Below are positions 26,290 to 35,790 of a stretch of 64,000 nt of DNA, in pieces. The position numbers and the translations under genes were made by a program. Every line of letters starts with the position of its first letter. Position 1 is the stretch's first letter. The notes beneath the pieces are model-generated. The model was given only the letters and a program-made list of their open reading frames with translations. It did not search any database and was not told the origin of the DNA. The stretch comes from VYFG01 sp965204165 (GTDB taxonomy: Bacteria; Pseudomonadota; Gammaproteobacteria; Arenicellales; Poriferihabitantaceae): positions 868,001-932,000 of the forward strand of contig OZ241969.1 in assembly GCA_965204165.1 (NCBI GenBank), in the 5' to 3' direction.

Positions 26290-29200
26290 TTGCCAGCGGC
26301 CAGCGGCCAGCGGCCAGCGGCCAGCGGCCAGCGGCCAGCGGCCAGCGGCCAGCGGCCAGCGGCCAGCGGCCAGCGGCCAGCGGCCCGAACTGCGTCTCCC
26401 GGCGACCGGCTTCCTCGACTAGGCTCCCCGCGCAGGCCTGACGCCCGCACCGGGCGTTCCCGCGCCCGCCGCCTCTCCCTCCTCCTTCCCGTCCTGGCGC
26501 TGCTGGCCGGGGCGTTTTTTCTGTTCGTCCCCGTGTCCAGCGCTGTGGCGAACCATAAGTTTCCGGTGCCGTCAAATATCCAAGTAACTGGTGGGAACGC
26601 GAGCGTCACGATTAGCTGGGATGCGGTTCCGAACGCTGGCAATTACTTCATTGAAGGGCGGCAAGAGGGGGTGACCAACACCATTTCGGAGACGATTCCT
26701 GCTACATCTCAAACTTGGGGTCCGAGCGACGTTTGGCCAACAGGAAATGGCAATCAAGCGCTCGGAACTAGAAACGGCGTGACGTATCAGATGCGAGTTC
26801 GCGTGCTTTCGAACGGCGCCCACAGTTTTAGCGAGTGGTCGCAATGGTTCGATTTCACGCCAGCGCCCCTACCGCCCCCGTCGACCCCCCCGGCCTCACC
26901 CACGAACCTGCGCGTCTCCCCGGGCAACGGCAAGCTGAGCCTCACCTGGACCGCGCGACGACAGTACTTGGACGCGGTGACGGGCTACGACGTTCACTAC
27001 ACCTCGCTTTCGGCGGGCTATGCCCCCGACACGTGGCCGGCCTTGGACGAGTCCGAGTTCTATCGCTACCGCCCCGGCAATGGCTGGGTGGCGGTCTCGC
27101 GCACTGGCGATACGGCCTCGCAGGCGATTTCCGGCCTCACCCCCGGCACCGCCTACCGGGTGCGGGTGCGCGCGAAGAACCGTGTCGGCGTCAGCGACTG
27201 GGTGGTCATCAAGGGCACGCCGTCGGGCACGGCGCCCGGGGTGGTCGTCCCCGCGCTGGCCTCCGCAGACGTTCTGGTGAGCAACATTGGGCAGACGACG
27301 CGCTCCGGGGCCAGCGGCCTACGCACCTTCGTGACCGGTCAGACATTCACCACCGGCGGTCCCGCTCCGGGTTACTTCTTGCAGAGCATTGAGGTGCTGA
27401 TGAATTTCAACTTCAGCAGTCTCACCTCTGCTCAGCGATCAAAGATCAGGGCGGAGTTGTGGTCCGCCGACAGCAACGGGAAGCCATCTGCCAAACTTTA
27501 TGACTTGGTGTTGCCGACGAACTTCAAGACCGGCATCAACGCATTCGCGGCGCCACCGAATGCCAAGCTGAACGCCAATACGGCCTATTCCGTAGTCTGG
27601 TACACGATTGACTCAGCGTTTGCGGGTCTGTCAGTTAGGGGAACGAACTCACACGGCCACGACACCTCCGGATCGGGCTGGAGCATTGCCGACGACGGCT
27701 TTTACAAGACGGCAAATACGCCAGCTGGGGGAGGATATCTCACTGGCTTCCGCCTGAAAATCCGCGTCAACGGCACGTTGGTGCCCAACACGGTCTCGCT
27801 CTCGGCCTCTCCGAACCCGGTGCGGGAGGGATCGCCGGTCACGGTGACGGCGACGCTGGGAGGACCGCTGAGCGAGGATGTGAGTATCCCGATCGCGACA
27901 GCGAGCGTCGCGAACGAAATCACGATCCCGAAAGGACAAACGACCGGAACCTACGTACACACGGCGGGAGACGCACCCGACGGCGAAATCAAGCGCGAAC
28001 AGATGGTGGTCCTCAATCGGCTCCTGAAGCAGATGAGACCGGCAATCGGGCTCGGCGACCCGTACCTGGTCAACGTGCAGGTCCTCGACGAGAATGCCGA
28101 CCCGCCCAGGGTGTCGGTGTCGGACGCCAAGGGCTGGGAGCAGCTCAACAACTACGGGAGGCTGTGCTTCGAGTTCACGCTGGACCGCGCGGCGTCGCAT
28201 GAGGTCTCGGTGAACTACTGGACCGAGGACGGCACGGCGAAGGCGGGGCAGGACTACACGGGGAAAAGCCCCTTGTCGCTCGGCTTCGCGCCCGGCGAGA
28301 CGCGCAAGAGCAGGTGCATCAGCATCATCGACGACGGTGTCGAGGATTCGGGCGAGACGTTCTACGTGGTGCTGGGCAATCCGCCGGAGGGCGCGATCCT
28401 GGGCAGGGACCGGGGGACCGGGACGATCTACAACCACGAGCCGACGAGTCTTTCCGGCCTGACGGCGGAGGGCGCGTCCGGCGAGGACGGGCCGTTCACG
28501 GCGCTGGACATCGGCACGTTCGCGCCGGCCACGACGGCCTACACGGCGACGGTCCCGCACGGGACGACGCATGTGCGGCTGGTGCCGGCATCGGCGACGA
28601 ACCGATACCTCCAGCTCATGACCGGCCTCGAGGGGGCAAGAATGACGCAGGTGGCCTTCGGCGGCGGGACCGGACCGGCGGTTGCGCTGGCGGTCGGCGA
28701 GAACGTGCTGGTCGTGAAGACGCAGTTCAACGGCCAGCGTCAGACCTACCGGGTGACGGTAACGCGCCAGGAGGCCCCCGCCGCGGTCGCGGTGTCGCTC
28801 TCGGCCACCCCGAACCCGGTGGCCGAGGGCGCAGCCGTCACGGTGACGGCGACGCTGGCGGAAGCGCTGGACGAGGCGGTGACGGTGCCGCTGACGGTGA
28901 CCCGGGGCACGTCGGAGGACGGGGACCACGGGTCGCTCGCGTCTATCACGATTCCCGTGGGCGGCACGTCGGCCACGGGCACGATCTCCACGACCGATGA
29001 CGCGGACGGGGACGACGAGACGTTCACGGTGGCGCTGGGCAGCCTGCCTTCGGGCCTGGCCGCGGGCAGCGCGTCCTCGGTGGAGGTGACGATCACGGAC
29101 AGCGGGGTGCAGGAGCAGCAACAGCAGCAGCAGCGCACGGCGCCGCTGACGCTGAGCGGGCTGTCGGGGAGCACGAGCACGGACGGCTCGGACTTCGGCG

Positions 29201-31536
29201 GCACGCTGGACATCGGCACGTTCGCGCCGGGCACCACGGAATACGCGGCGACGGTCGGGAACGCGGTCACGCACGTGAAGCTGACGGCGACGGCGGGCGA
29301 GGCCGGCGCGACGCTGAAGGTCGGCAAGGGCTCGAGCCTCGCGGCGGCGGCGGACGGGTCGGCGAGCGCCGCGATCGCGCTCAACGTGGGCGCCAACGCG
29401 CTCAGGGTGGAGGTGACGGCCGGGGACGGCACGGTGCGGACGTACACGGTGACGGTGACGCGCCGGGCGGCGCCGCTGACGGCGCGGCTGCAGGCCGCGG
29501 TCCAGGAGCATGACGGGGAGACGCCGTTCATGGTCGAGCTGGTGCTGAGCGAGTCGCTGGATTCGGGAAGCGGGTGGCCTTCGGCTGCGTCGTTCGACGT
29601 GAAGGGCGGGAGCGTGGCGAGCGTGCGGCGGTTCCGGCCGTACCTGTACCAGGTCCACATCCAGCCGAAGTCGTGGCGCGACGTGACGGTGACGCTGGCG
29701 GGCGGGCGCGGCTGTGAAGAAGAGGGCGCGATCTGCACGGCGGACGGCAGGTCGGTGTCGAACACGTCGACGCTGGCCTTCGGCGGCCCGGTGCGGATCC
29801 GCATCGAGGGCGCGCGGGCGAAGGAGGGCAAGGATGCAAACCTGGACTTCGCGGTGACGCTGAACCGCGCGGCGGCGCATGACGTGTCGGTGGACTACGC
29901 GACCAAGGACGAGACGGCGACGGCGGGGGCGGACTACACGGCCACGTCGGGCACGTTGACCTTCGCGGCGGGCGAGACGGCGAAGACGATCCGCGTTCCG
30001 GTGCTGGACGACGCCATCGACGAGGGCAGGGAGGTCATGCGGATGATGCTGTCGAACCCGAAGGGCGCGTACCTCCGGGGCGTCCACACGAAGGCGCGGG
30101 GCATCATCGTGAACGACGACGCGCTGCAGCGGGCGTGGCTGTCGCGCTTCGGCCGCATGGCGGGAAGCCACGTGACGGACGCGGTGTCCGGCAGGCTCGA
30201 GGGCGACCTTGCGCCGGGCACCCACGCGACGCTTGCGGGCCAGGCGCTGGACCTGTCGGGCGGGGAGGACGGCGATCCGCTGATGGACGTGCTGACGGGC
30301 CTTGCCCAGCGTTCCGGTTCACCGGCGCCGGACGACGGCGATCCGTTCGCGCGCCTCGGCGCCGGGGACCGCTGGAATGATTCCGGCCTTGCGGGAACAG
30401 CGGGAACAGCGGGAACAGCAGGAAACACGGGAAAAATCTCGATGACGGGCCGCGAGGTCCTGCTGGGGAGTTCGTTCCACACGGCGGGCCGGATGGACGG
30501 CTCTGGTCCGGGCCTCGCGGCCTGGGGCCGGGTGGCGCATGGCGGCTTCGACGGTGAGCAGGCTTCCGATACGGGCCGCCTCGGCATCGACGGCGAGGTG
30601 ACGACGGGGACCCTGGGGACGGACGCCGACTGGGGCCGGATGCTGGCCGGGGTGGCGATCGGCCTGAGCGAGGGCGAGGGCACGTTCGAGGACTCCGGCG
30701 CGGAAACCGGTTCGAAGGGCAGCCTGGAGAGCACGATGACCACGGTGAGCCCCTACGGCCGCTACGAGGTCACCGACCGGGTGTCGGCCTGGGGCCTGGT
30801 GGGCTGGGGCACCGGCGACATGACGGTCTCGTTCGACGACGGCACGGCCCAGGTGAGGACGGACCTGTCGCTGCGGATGGGCGCCCTGGGAGCCCGTGGG
30901 GTACTGCTGGAGCAAGGCGGGAAATACGGGAAAGATGGCATGGACCTCGCGCTGAAGGCGGACGCGCTGTACGTGCGGACGGACTCCGACAAGGCCGCGA
31001 ACTCCGTAGCGACTGAAGCGAAAACAAACCGGGTGCGGTTGCTGCTGGAGGGCGGGCGGACGTACGAACTGGATGAAGGCAGGACGCTCCGGCCCGTGCT
31101 GGAACTCGGCCTTCGCCATGACGGCGGGGACGCGGAGACGGGGACGGGCGTGGAGATCGGGGCGGGCGTGAGCTACGCCAACCCGCTGACGGGCCTGTCG
31201 CCGACCTTCGGGACGCCTTCGGGTTCGGCGGACCGTCTGTGGGGCGCGAGGGACGCCCGGGGGCTGGCGCCTGGAGGTAAGTTCGATGCCGGCCGGGGTC
31301 TCCGGGCCGAGGCGGGCTACGGGATTCCGGTGTACGGCGGCCGGTACACGGGCACGCCGAACGTGGGCTATGGCGCGTCGGACGGCGGAGCGACCGACTG
31401 GCGCGTGGGCTGGCGGCTGGAGCCGGTCCGGACGGAAGGGCCGCGGATCGGTCTCAGCCTGGACGCGGTGCGGAGCGAGCCCGCGGATGGGGACGCGAGG
31501 CACGGCGTGCTGCTTCGGGGGGCGATCCGATGGTAG
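26290..31536 (+). CDS. autotransporter-like surface protein 1 (FN3, Calx-beta, cadherin-like, beta-barrel)
   Basis: The open frame begins inside the repeat tract (TTG 26290 is the first possible codon; 1748 aa) and has no ATG before its signal peptide (RARRLSLLLPVLALLAG..., cleavage near SSAVA). The passenger has two fibronectin type III domains (LTWTARRQYLDAVTGYDVHY), several Calx-beta repeats (VDYATKDETATAGADYTATSG), two cadherin-like domains ending YTVTVTRR, then a RAWLSRFGR linker. The last 330 residues alternate like a type V beta-barrel and end AIRW. It probably displays adhesive repeats on the outer membrane. The true start depends on repeat number. Small in-frame repeats (GGAACAGCG) occur before the barrel. 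Confidence 0.8.
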   Translation: MPAASGQRPAASGQRPAASGQRPAASGQRPAARTASPGDRLPRLGSPRRPDARTGRSRARRLSLLLPVLALLAGAFFLFVPVSSAVANHKFPVPSNIQVTGGNASVTISWDAVPNAGNYFIEGRQEGVTNTISETIPATSQTWGPSDVWPTGNGNQALGTRNGVTYQMRVRVLSNGAHSFSEWSQWFDFTPAPLPPPSTPPASPTNLRVSPGNGKLSLTWTARRQYLDAVTGYDVHYTSLSAGYAPDTWPALDESEFYRYRPGNGWVAVSRTGDTASQAISGLTPGTAYRVRVRAKNRVGVSDWVVIKGTPSGTAPGVVVPALASADVLVSNIGQTTRSGASGLRTFVTGQTFTTGGPAPGYFLQSIEVLMNFNFSSLTSAQRSKIRAELWSADSNGKPSAKLYDLVLPTNFKTGINAFAAPPNAKLNANTAYSVVWYTIDSAFAGLSVRGTNSHGHDTSGSGWSIADDGFYKTANTPAGGGYLTGFRLKIRVNGTLVPNTVSLSASPNPVREGSPVTVTATLGGPLSEDVSIPIATASVANEITIPKGQTTGTYVHTAGDAPDGEIKREQMVVLNRLLKQMRPAIGLGDPYLVNVQVLDENADPPRVSVSDAKGWEQLNNYGRLCFEFTLDRAASHEVSVNYWTEDGTAKAGQDYTGKSPLSLGFAPGETRKSRCISIIDDGVEDSGETFYVVLGNPPEGAILGRDRGTGTIYNHEPTSLSGLTAEGASGEDGPFTALDIGTFAPATTAYTATVPHGTTHVRLVPASATNRYLQLMTGLEGARMTQVAFGGGTGPAVALAVGENVLVVKTQFNGQRQTYRVTVTRQEAPAAVAVSLSATPNPVAEGAAVTVTATLAEALDEAVTVPLTVTRGTSEDGDHGSLASITIPVGGTSATGTISTTDDADGDDETFTVALGSLPSGLAAGSASSVEVTITDSGVQEQQQQQQRTAPLTLSGLSGSTSTDGSDFGGTLDIGTFAPGTTEYAATVGNAVTHVKLTATAGEAGATLKVGKGSSLAAAADGSASAAIALNVGANALRVEVTAGDGTVRTYTVTVTRRAAPLTARLQAAVQEHDGETPFMVELVLSESLDSGSGWPSAASFDVKGGSVASVRRFRPYLYQVHIQPKSWRDVTVTLAGGRGCEEEGAICTADGRSVSNTSTLAFGGPVRIRIEGARAKEGKDANLDFAVTLNRAAAHDVSVDYATKDETATAGADYTATSGTLTFAAGETAKTIRVPVLDDAIDEGREVMRMMLSNPKGAYLRGVHTKARGIIVNDDALQRAWLSRFGRMAGSHVTDAVSGRLEGDLAPGTHATLAGQALDLSGGEDGDPLMDVLTGLAQRSGSPAPDDGDPFARLGAGDRWNDSGLAGTAGTAGTAGNTGKISMTGREVLLGSSFHTAGRMDGSGPGLAAWGRVAHGGFDGEQASDTGRLGIDGEVTTGTLGTDADWGRMLAGVAIGLSEGEGTFEDSGAETGSKGSLESTMTTVSPYGRYEVTDRVSAWGLVGWGTGDMTVSFDDGTAQVRTDLSLRMGALGARGVLLEQGGKYGKDGMDLALKADALYVRTDSDKAANSVATEAKTNRVRLLLEGGRTYELDEGRTLRPVLELGLRHDGGDAETGTGVEIGAGVSYANPLTGLSPTFGTPSGSADRLWGARDARGLAPGGKFDAGRGLRAEAGYGIPVYGGRYTGTPNVGYGASDGGATDWRVGWRLEPVRTEGPRIGLSLDAVRSEPADGDARHGVLLRGAIRW
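26293..26383 (+). repeat. heptanucleotide tandem repeat (CCAGCGG)13
   Basis: 91 bp of exact CCAGCGG units (13 copies). The unit is not divisible by three, so each gain or loss by slipped-strand mispairing shifts the reading frame. It lies directly between the promoter and the signal-peptide region of the autotransporter. The paralogous tract at 53651-53762 has 16 copies. Confidence 0.95.
30112..30559 (+). repeat. near-identical segment shared with locus 2 (copy 1)
   Basis: Encodes the RAWLSRFGR linker and start of the beta-barrel. It is almost identical, base for base, to about 56024-56468 in the second autotransporter, including synonymous positions, whereas the passengers upstream differ. 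This indicates recent duplication or gene conversion. Confidence 0.8.
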
Positions 31537-31770
31537 GAGTTACAGCGCCGCACCGCGGTGTCCATGGTCCGCGGTCACCGTGCTGCGGACGGAGGGACAT
31601 CGCCGGACATCGGTTGCGTTCCGATGCCGGATACCATGCGGCCGGGGACGATTCGCGGCCTGGATGCGAGCGGACGGAAGCGCCGCGGAAAACCTCTTTC
31701 CGCAGTCCCGGAATCCACATTGTTTCCGGGTGATTCGAACACAATTTTCTCACAATCACTCTGCTATATA

Positions 31771-33555
31771 GTGTCCGGCAGAAAACCCATAAATTGCTGA
31801 TTGGAAAGGCGTAATCGGGAAATCGGCGTGATGAAGATGTCCCGGATTCATCGGCTGGATGGTAAAATCATGGGGAATTTGCTGGTTTTTCCCGAATCTT
31901 CGCCCTGGTCCCTACCCGATGAGACATACCCTCCATCCCCAACTGGAGATCGGCGCATGCCAGATTGCCGATATCCGGATCGACCCGAAATCCCGGGACG
32001 ATATCCCCGCGCTCCTGATCGGCCTGCAGCATCTGTATACCGACGAGTCATTGCGCAACCGTCTGTTCGACCTGCTGGAGCGCGAGGTTCTGCCGGATGT
32101 GGACCTGGACACTGGCAGGCCGGGGATGCACTTGTGGTCGATTCTGGTGATGGCGATCCTGAAGCAGGGACTGAACTGCGACTTCGACCGTCTTGAGGGA
32201 CTGGTGAACCACTATGACGTGATCCGCCAGATGCTGGGGCACAGTGTGTACTCGGACGAGAGTTATTCGGTGCAGCAGATCAAGGACAACGTCAGCCTGC
32301 TGACGCCGGGGGTGCTGTCGAAGGTTGGAGAACTGGTGGTGGAATCGGGCCACCGGGTGTCAAAAAAAAAGCCTGGAGACTGGTTGCGCGGTCGGTGTGA
32401 TTCCTTCGTGGTGGAAACGGATGTGCATTACCCGACGGATACGGGTCTGTTGTGGGATGCGCTGCGCAAGTTGCTTGGCCTGATGCAGGAGGCGGCCCTG
32501 GAGGACGGGGTTTCGGGGTGGCGCCAGGCGAAGGACCGGCGCAGGAAGCTGAAGCGCCTGTTCAACGGGGTTCGACGGGCGCGTGATGCGCACGGCCGCC
32601 CGGAGCGGGTGAAGGGTTTTCTCGATGCCGCCCGGCAATTGATTGCCCAGGCCGATGGCACTTTGGATGTTCTTGCCGGGATGGCAAGGGTGGAGTGCCG
32701 GCTGGTTCGGATGAACCGGATCCGGCAGTATCTGTGGTATGCCGCCCGGCTTTCGGACCAGGTGGACCGTCGGTTGCTGCGGGGGGAGACGATTCCCCAG
32801 GGCGAGAAGATCTACTCGATCTTCGAGCCCCATACGCGCTGGATCTCGAAGGGGAAGGTGGGCCGGCCGGTGGAACTGGGGGTTCCGGTCTGCGTTCTGG
32901 AAGACCAGCACGGCCTGCTGCTGCACCATCGGGTGATGTGGAAGGAAAGCGATGTGGAGATCGCGGTGCCGATGGTGGAGGAGGCCAGGGGGAAGTATCC
33001 GGACCTGGGGCTTTGCAGTTTCGACAAGGGGTTTCACAGTCCGGAGAATCGCCGTTGCCTGGATGAATTGCTGGAGGACAATGTCCTGCCCCGCAAGGGC
33101 CGCTGGACGCGGGCTGACCGGGTGCGTGAGACGGGCTCCGTGTTCCGGGCGGCCCGGCAACAGCATCCGGCGATCGAGTCGGCGATCCACAATCTGGAGC
33201 ACCGGGGTCTGGACCGTGTGCGCAGCCATGGCGTGGAGGGGTTCGAGCGGACGGTGGCGCTGTCGATACTGGCATGCAACGTGCATCGCGTCGGACGGAT
33301 GATCCGGGACAGGGCCCGTGAGGCCGAGCGGCGACGACGGGCGGCATGACGGATCGGCTTTCGTCAGCTGAAGTTGAAAGTCCCGCCCCGACAGGGTGGG
33401 CATGGAGCCCAATGTCCGGAATCAGGCCGAAACGCCCTGACAATCAATTCCCTCTACTGTTTCCCGGAAATCCATAGAGTCACTCAATGACTGGATGCTG
33501 GCGAAATATTTTCACGCCGGGAATCCGTCGGAAATCGGGGTTTTCTGTCTGACAC
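31771..33555 (+). mobile_element. ISNCY-family insertion sequence
   Basis: About 1.79 kb bounded by inverted repeats: GTGTCCGGCAGAAAACCC at the left end and its near complement at the right (ending GGGTTTTCTGTCTGACAC), flanked on both sides by TATATA, a possible target duplication. It carries one transposase gene. It inserted between the stop of autotransporter 1 and the terminator at 33630. Confidence 0.85.
31919..33349 (+). CDS. ISNCY family transposase
   Basis: A 476-aa transposase with the ISNCY pattern: N-terminal RDDIPALLIGLQHLY, GRPGMHLWSILVMAILKQGLN, then QMLGHSVY; a DDE-type core follows, with a first Asp near ETDVHYPTDTG, a second in SFDKGFHS, and a late Glu region in HNLEHRGLDRVR. 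ATG 31919 gives the family-typical N-terminus; a longer frame from 31859 has no ribosome-binding site. The frame is intact, so the element may be active. Confidence 0.88.
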   Translation: MRHTLHPQLEIGACQIADIRIDPKSRDDIPALLIGLQHLYTDESLRNRLFDLLEREVLPDVDLDTGRPGMHLWSILVMAILKQGLNCDFDRLEGLVNHYDVIRQMLGHSVYSDESYSVQQIKDNVSLLTPGVLSKVGELVVESGHRVSKKKPGDWLRGRCDSFVVETDVHYPTDTGLLWDALRKLLGLMQEAALEDGVSGWRQAKDRRRKLKRLFNGVRRARDAHGRPERVKGFLDAARQLIAQADGTLDVLAGMARVECRLVRMNRIRQYLWYAARLSDQVDRRLLRGETIPQGEKIYSIFEPHTRWISKGKVGRPVELGVPVCVLEDQHGLLLHHRVMWKESDVEIAVPMVEEARGKYPDLGLCSFDKGFHSPENRRCLDELLEDNVLPRKGRWTRADRVRETGSVFRAARQQHPAIESAIHNLEHRGLDRVRSHGVEGFERTVALSILACNVHRVGRMIRDRAREAERRRRAA

Positions 33556-33629
33556 TATATATCACTTGCAAAAGAACATACGGATAACCTCACATGTTAG
33601 TTGGTCTCCTCCAGGAAATTAATCAGCAC

Positions 33630-33654
33630 CCGGACTTCGGTCCGGATTCTTTTG
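33630..33654 (+). terminator. rho-independent-type terminator (partly decayed)
   Basis: Hairpin CCGGA-CTTCGG-TCCGG with a stable UUCG-type loop, followed by ATTCTTTTG. A closely similar, stronger copy is at 38642-38667. It probably once terminated the autotransporter 1 transcript before the IS inserted upstream. Confidence 0.65.
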
Positions 33655-33664
33655 AGGGAGAATC

Positions 33665-34240
33665 ATGCCTTCCGTAAATCCGGGAACGATCATTCTCAAC
33701 GGTGAAAATCCGTTCATCTGGCTTAGCGAGACGGCTGACGGACCCCGAACGAGCGAGGCCAGTCTGTGGACCGTCACCTACTCGCCCGAAGGGGCCGGTC
33801 ACGCCCTGTTCATCAAGAGCGAACTCACGGAAGACCAGTGGCGAATCTATACCGACAATGTCGATATGACCCGCTGGCTGCAGGGGACCGTTCAGGGGAT
33901 GCTGGTGCCTGAAACCGCGGACCGGTCCATCGTCACGATTGCCGGCAGGTTCGGCCGGCAGGGCGACACCAGGGAAACGTGGATTCAGACGATCGGCAGC
34001 GAACACGATGAGATTGTGATGGCCTGGCATGACATGGCCCAACCCCTTCTGGTCAGCGACGATCCCGTTACAGACCCGCCACAACGCCCCTATGGCGTCA
34101 GTGCGGTAATGATTCCGGCTTCCCGTGCGGAGCTGACCCTGAACGGGCAAAAGGCGGGCGGCAGGATCTGGCCTTTCGAGCTGGACGGGCATCCTTTCAG
34201 TACCGGAGCGCTCGCTTTCTCGGAAAGCTGGCGGAAATGA
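33665..34240 (+). CDS. hypothetical protein (191 aa)
   Basis: Soluble, beta-rich protein without signal peptide or named domain. Start ATG 33665 with GAGGGAG. Its last codons overlap the start of the metallohydrolase gene (ATGA), so the two are translationally coupled. Segments such as WTVTYSPEGAGHALFIKSEL and FELDGHPFSTG suggest a beta-sandwich or lipocalin-like shape, but no function can be assigned. Confidence 0.6.
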   Translation: MPSVNPGTIILNGENPFIWLSETADGPRTSEASLWTVTYSPEGAGHALFIKSELTEDQWRIYTDNVDMTRWLQGTVQGMLVPETADRSIVTIAGRFGRQGDTRETWIQTIGSEHDEIVMAWHDMAQPLLVSDDPVTDPPQRPYGVSAVMIPASRAELTLNGQKAGGRIWPFELDGHPFSTGALAFSESWRK

Positions 34241-35205
34241 GCATTCGACAGGAGACAACCGGGCCCGTTGGTTCAGGAAAGGAAGCGATGACTGAAAAGA
34301 TCACACGAAGACAGTTTTCGACAAGGGCCGCGGGAGCGGTGGTGGCGGCATACGCGGGGTTTCCGCTCCATGTCCTTGCGGAAGGAGTGACCTCTATGAA
34401 GATCGGAGACATTGACGTAACGACCATCTCGGACGGACATTATGACCTTCCCAACAGTTGGTTCTTCAATGCGGACGCTGAAACATTGTCGGCCGCGGGT
34501 GACCCGATAACCATCGGCGCCAATCTCTGGATCGTGCGAACCGGCCGGCGGGTTGTCATGATCGACACGGGAGCCGGTCCGGTATTCGCCGACTCGGTTC
34601 CGACGTCAGGCAAGCTCGACTCCGTTCTGGCGGCGGGAAACATCGCCAAAGGGGATATCACCGACATCGTCATCACGCATATGCATCTGGATCACATTGG
34701 CGGACTCATGGGCAAGGATGCCGGCGGATTCGGCAATGCCAGAATCCATATGGCCGCTGCCGAATGGGCATACTGGATGAATCCCGAGTTGAATGACCAG
34801 GTCCCCGACGACTCAAGGCAGATGGTACAGGTTGCACAGTCCATCATGGCGCCGCTGGAAGGACGTATAGAGCAGTATCACGGTGAAACCGACCTGGGCG
34901 ATGGCCTGACGCTTGTTCCGCTGTTTGGTCATACGCCCGGTCACATGGGCGTAAGAATCAGGAGCAATGGGCAGGAGCTTCTGGTCGTCGCGGACGCGGT
35001 GGTATCCGAATTGCTCCAGTTCAGTCATCCGAACATTCACTATGTGCTGGATGTCGATCCAGTCGAGGCCGCCGAAACCAGGATCGCCATGTTCGACATG
35101 CTGGCCGACACCGGAACCCTGTTCTCTGCGACACACCTGAGCTATCCCGGCATTGGACGCGTTCGCCGGGATGGCGGTGCGTTCAAGTTCATACCATTGG
35201 ATTAG
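34237..35205 (+). CDS. MBL-fold metallohydrolase with twin-arginine signal
   Basis: A 322-aa metallo-beta-lactamase-fold enzyme. The N-terminus holds a Tat signal (TRRQFSTRAAGAVVAA, AGFPLHVLA). The metal site is complete: THMHLDHIGG, His of GHTPGHMG, Asp of VVADAVV and His of SATHLSYPG. The overall pattern (SDGHYDLPNSWFF, DTGAGP) matches the AHL-lactonase/quorum-quenching-like and alkylsulfatase-like broad group. Exported to the periplasm if the Tat signal works. Substrate not predictable. Coupled to the 191-aa gene. Confidence 0.88.
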   Translation: MSIRQETTGPVGSGKEAMTEKITRRQFSTRAAGAVVAAYAGFPLHVLAEGVTSMKIGDIDVTTISDGHYDLPNSWFFNADAETLSAAGDPITIGANLWIVRTGRRVVMIDTGAGPVFADSVPTSGKLDSVLAAGNIAKGDITDIVITHMHLDHIGGLMGKDAGGFGNARIHMAAAEWAYWMNPELNDQVPDDSRQMVQVAQSIMAPLEGRIEQYHGETDLGDGLTLVPLFGHTPGHMGVRIRSNGQELLVVADAVVSELLQFSHPNIHYVLDVDPVEAAETRIAMFDMLADTGTLFSATHLSYPGIGRVRRDGGAFKFIPLD

Positions 35206-35499
35206 CGGGTCATCGACTCGCTGGCTGGAATTGGCCGATGCACCTGATCACCTGCCTGCGCAGCGGAAGCGGCGGGACACCTGCGCTACACGCAAAGGCG
35301 GCTGGCGGAGCCCGCTGGCAGTTGCGCAATTTGGAACCGGTGCCTGAATATGGCATGGATGGCAGGATTCTTGATCTGCTGATTCTGTTCATGGACGCGG
35401 CCGGACGGCCCGTGCACGATGGTATCCGACGAATGGAATCCGGGCGTCGGGCCGGCCCCAGTTCCAGGCCGACAAAGGGGGCATTCCGGAGGGAATGCC

Positions 35500-35790
35500 A
35501 TGAGTGATCCGGCGAGAACGGACAGGTTCCTGTTGGCGTTCAGCCTGCTGGCGGCGGCCTGGTTCGGCTTCATCGCGCTCTTCAATGTCTTCCGGCTGGA
35601 CTGGGTGGTGGCTGGCGCGCTGGTGGAACTGTTCACCATACCACTGATCCTGGCTGTGGCGGCGGCGGCCGTCTTCGCAGTGGGGCGGCTGCTCCTGAAT
35701 CCGCTTCTGAAAAGGCCTCCCGTCAACGCCTCCAACATCGCCTCCGCGCTAATCCTCCTGGCGCTCAATGGACTTGTCTGGGGCCTGTGA
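35500..35790 (+). CDS. small integral membrane protein (96 aa)
   Basis: Three predicted transmembrane helices (LLAFSLLAAAWFGFIALF, ELFTIPLILAVAAAAVFAVG, ASALILLALNGLVWGL). ATG 35500 with GGAGGG. No family recognised. It follows the MBL gene on the same strand after a 294-bp gap and may be independent. Confidence 0.6.
   Translation: MSDPARTDRFLLAFSLLAAAWFGFIALFNVFRLDWVVAGALVELFTIPLILAVAAAAVFAVGRLLLNPLLKRPPVNASNIASALILLALNGLVWGL

Larger units (their letters stand above)
26118..26441 (+). other. upstream reading frame of locus 1, out of frame with the surface protein
   Basis: Starts at ATG 26118 with GGGAGAAA at good spacing and encodes MTDPMQEERAREPG..., 107 codons, running through the heptanucleotide tract and stopping at 26439-26441. 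The equivalent frame at locus 2 (ATG 53473) is highly conserved and reads straight into the surface protein. Here the surface-protein frame is offset by one nucleotide. Removing one 7-bp unit or adding two would join the frames. The simplest reading is a phase-variable gene in the OFF state in this sequence. Confidence 0.55.

Noticed and set aside
26293..26383. Heptanucleotide tract as a CRISPR array
   Set aside because: Units are 7 bp with no spacers; it is a simple tandem repeat. No CRISPR-like array exists in the window.
27649..30225. Very long minus-strand frames opposite the autotransporters (also opposite 40554-42677 and 53818-56133)
   Set aside because: Antisense shadows of repetitive GC-rich genes: Arg/His-rich, no start signals or domains.
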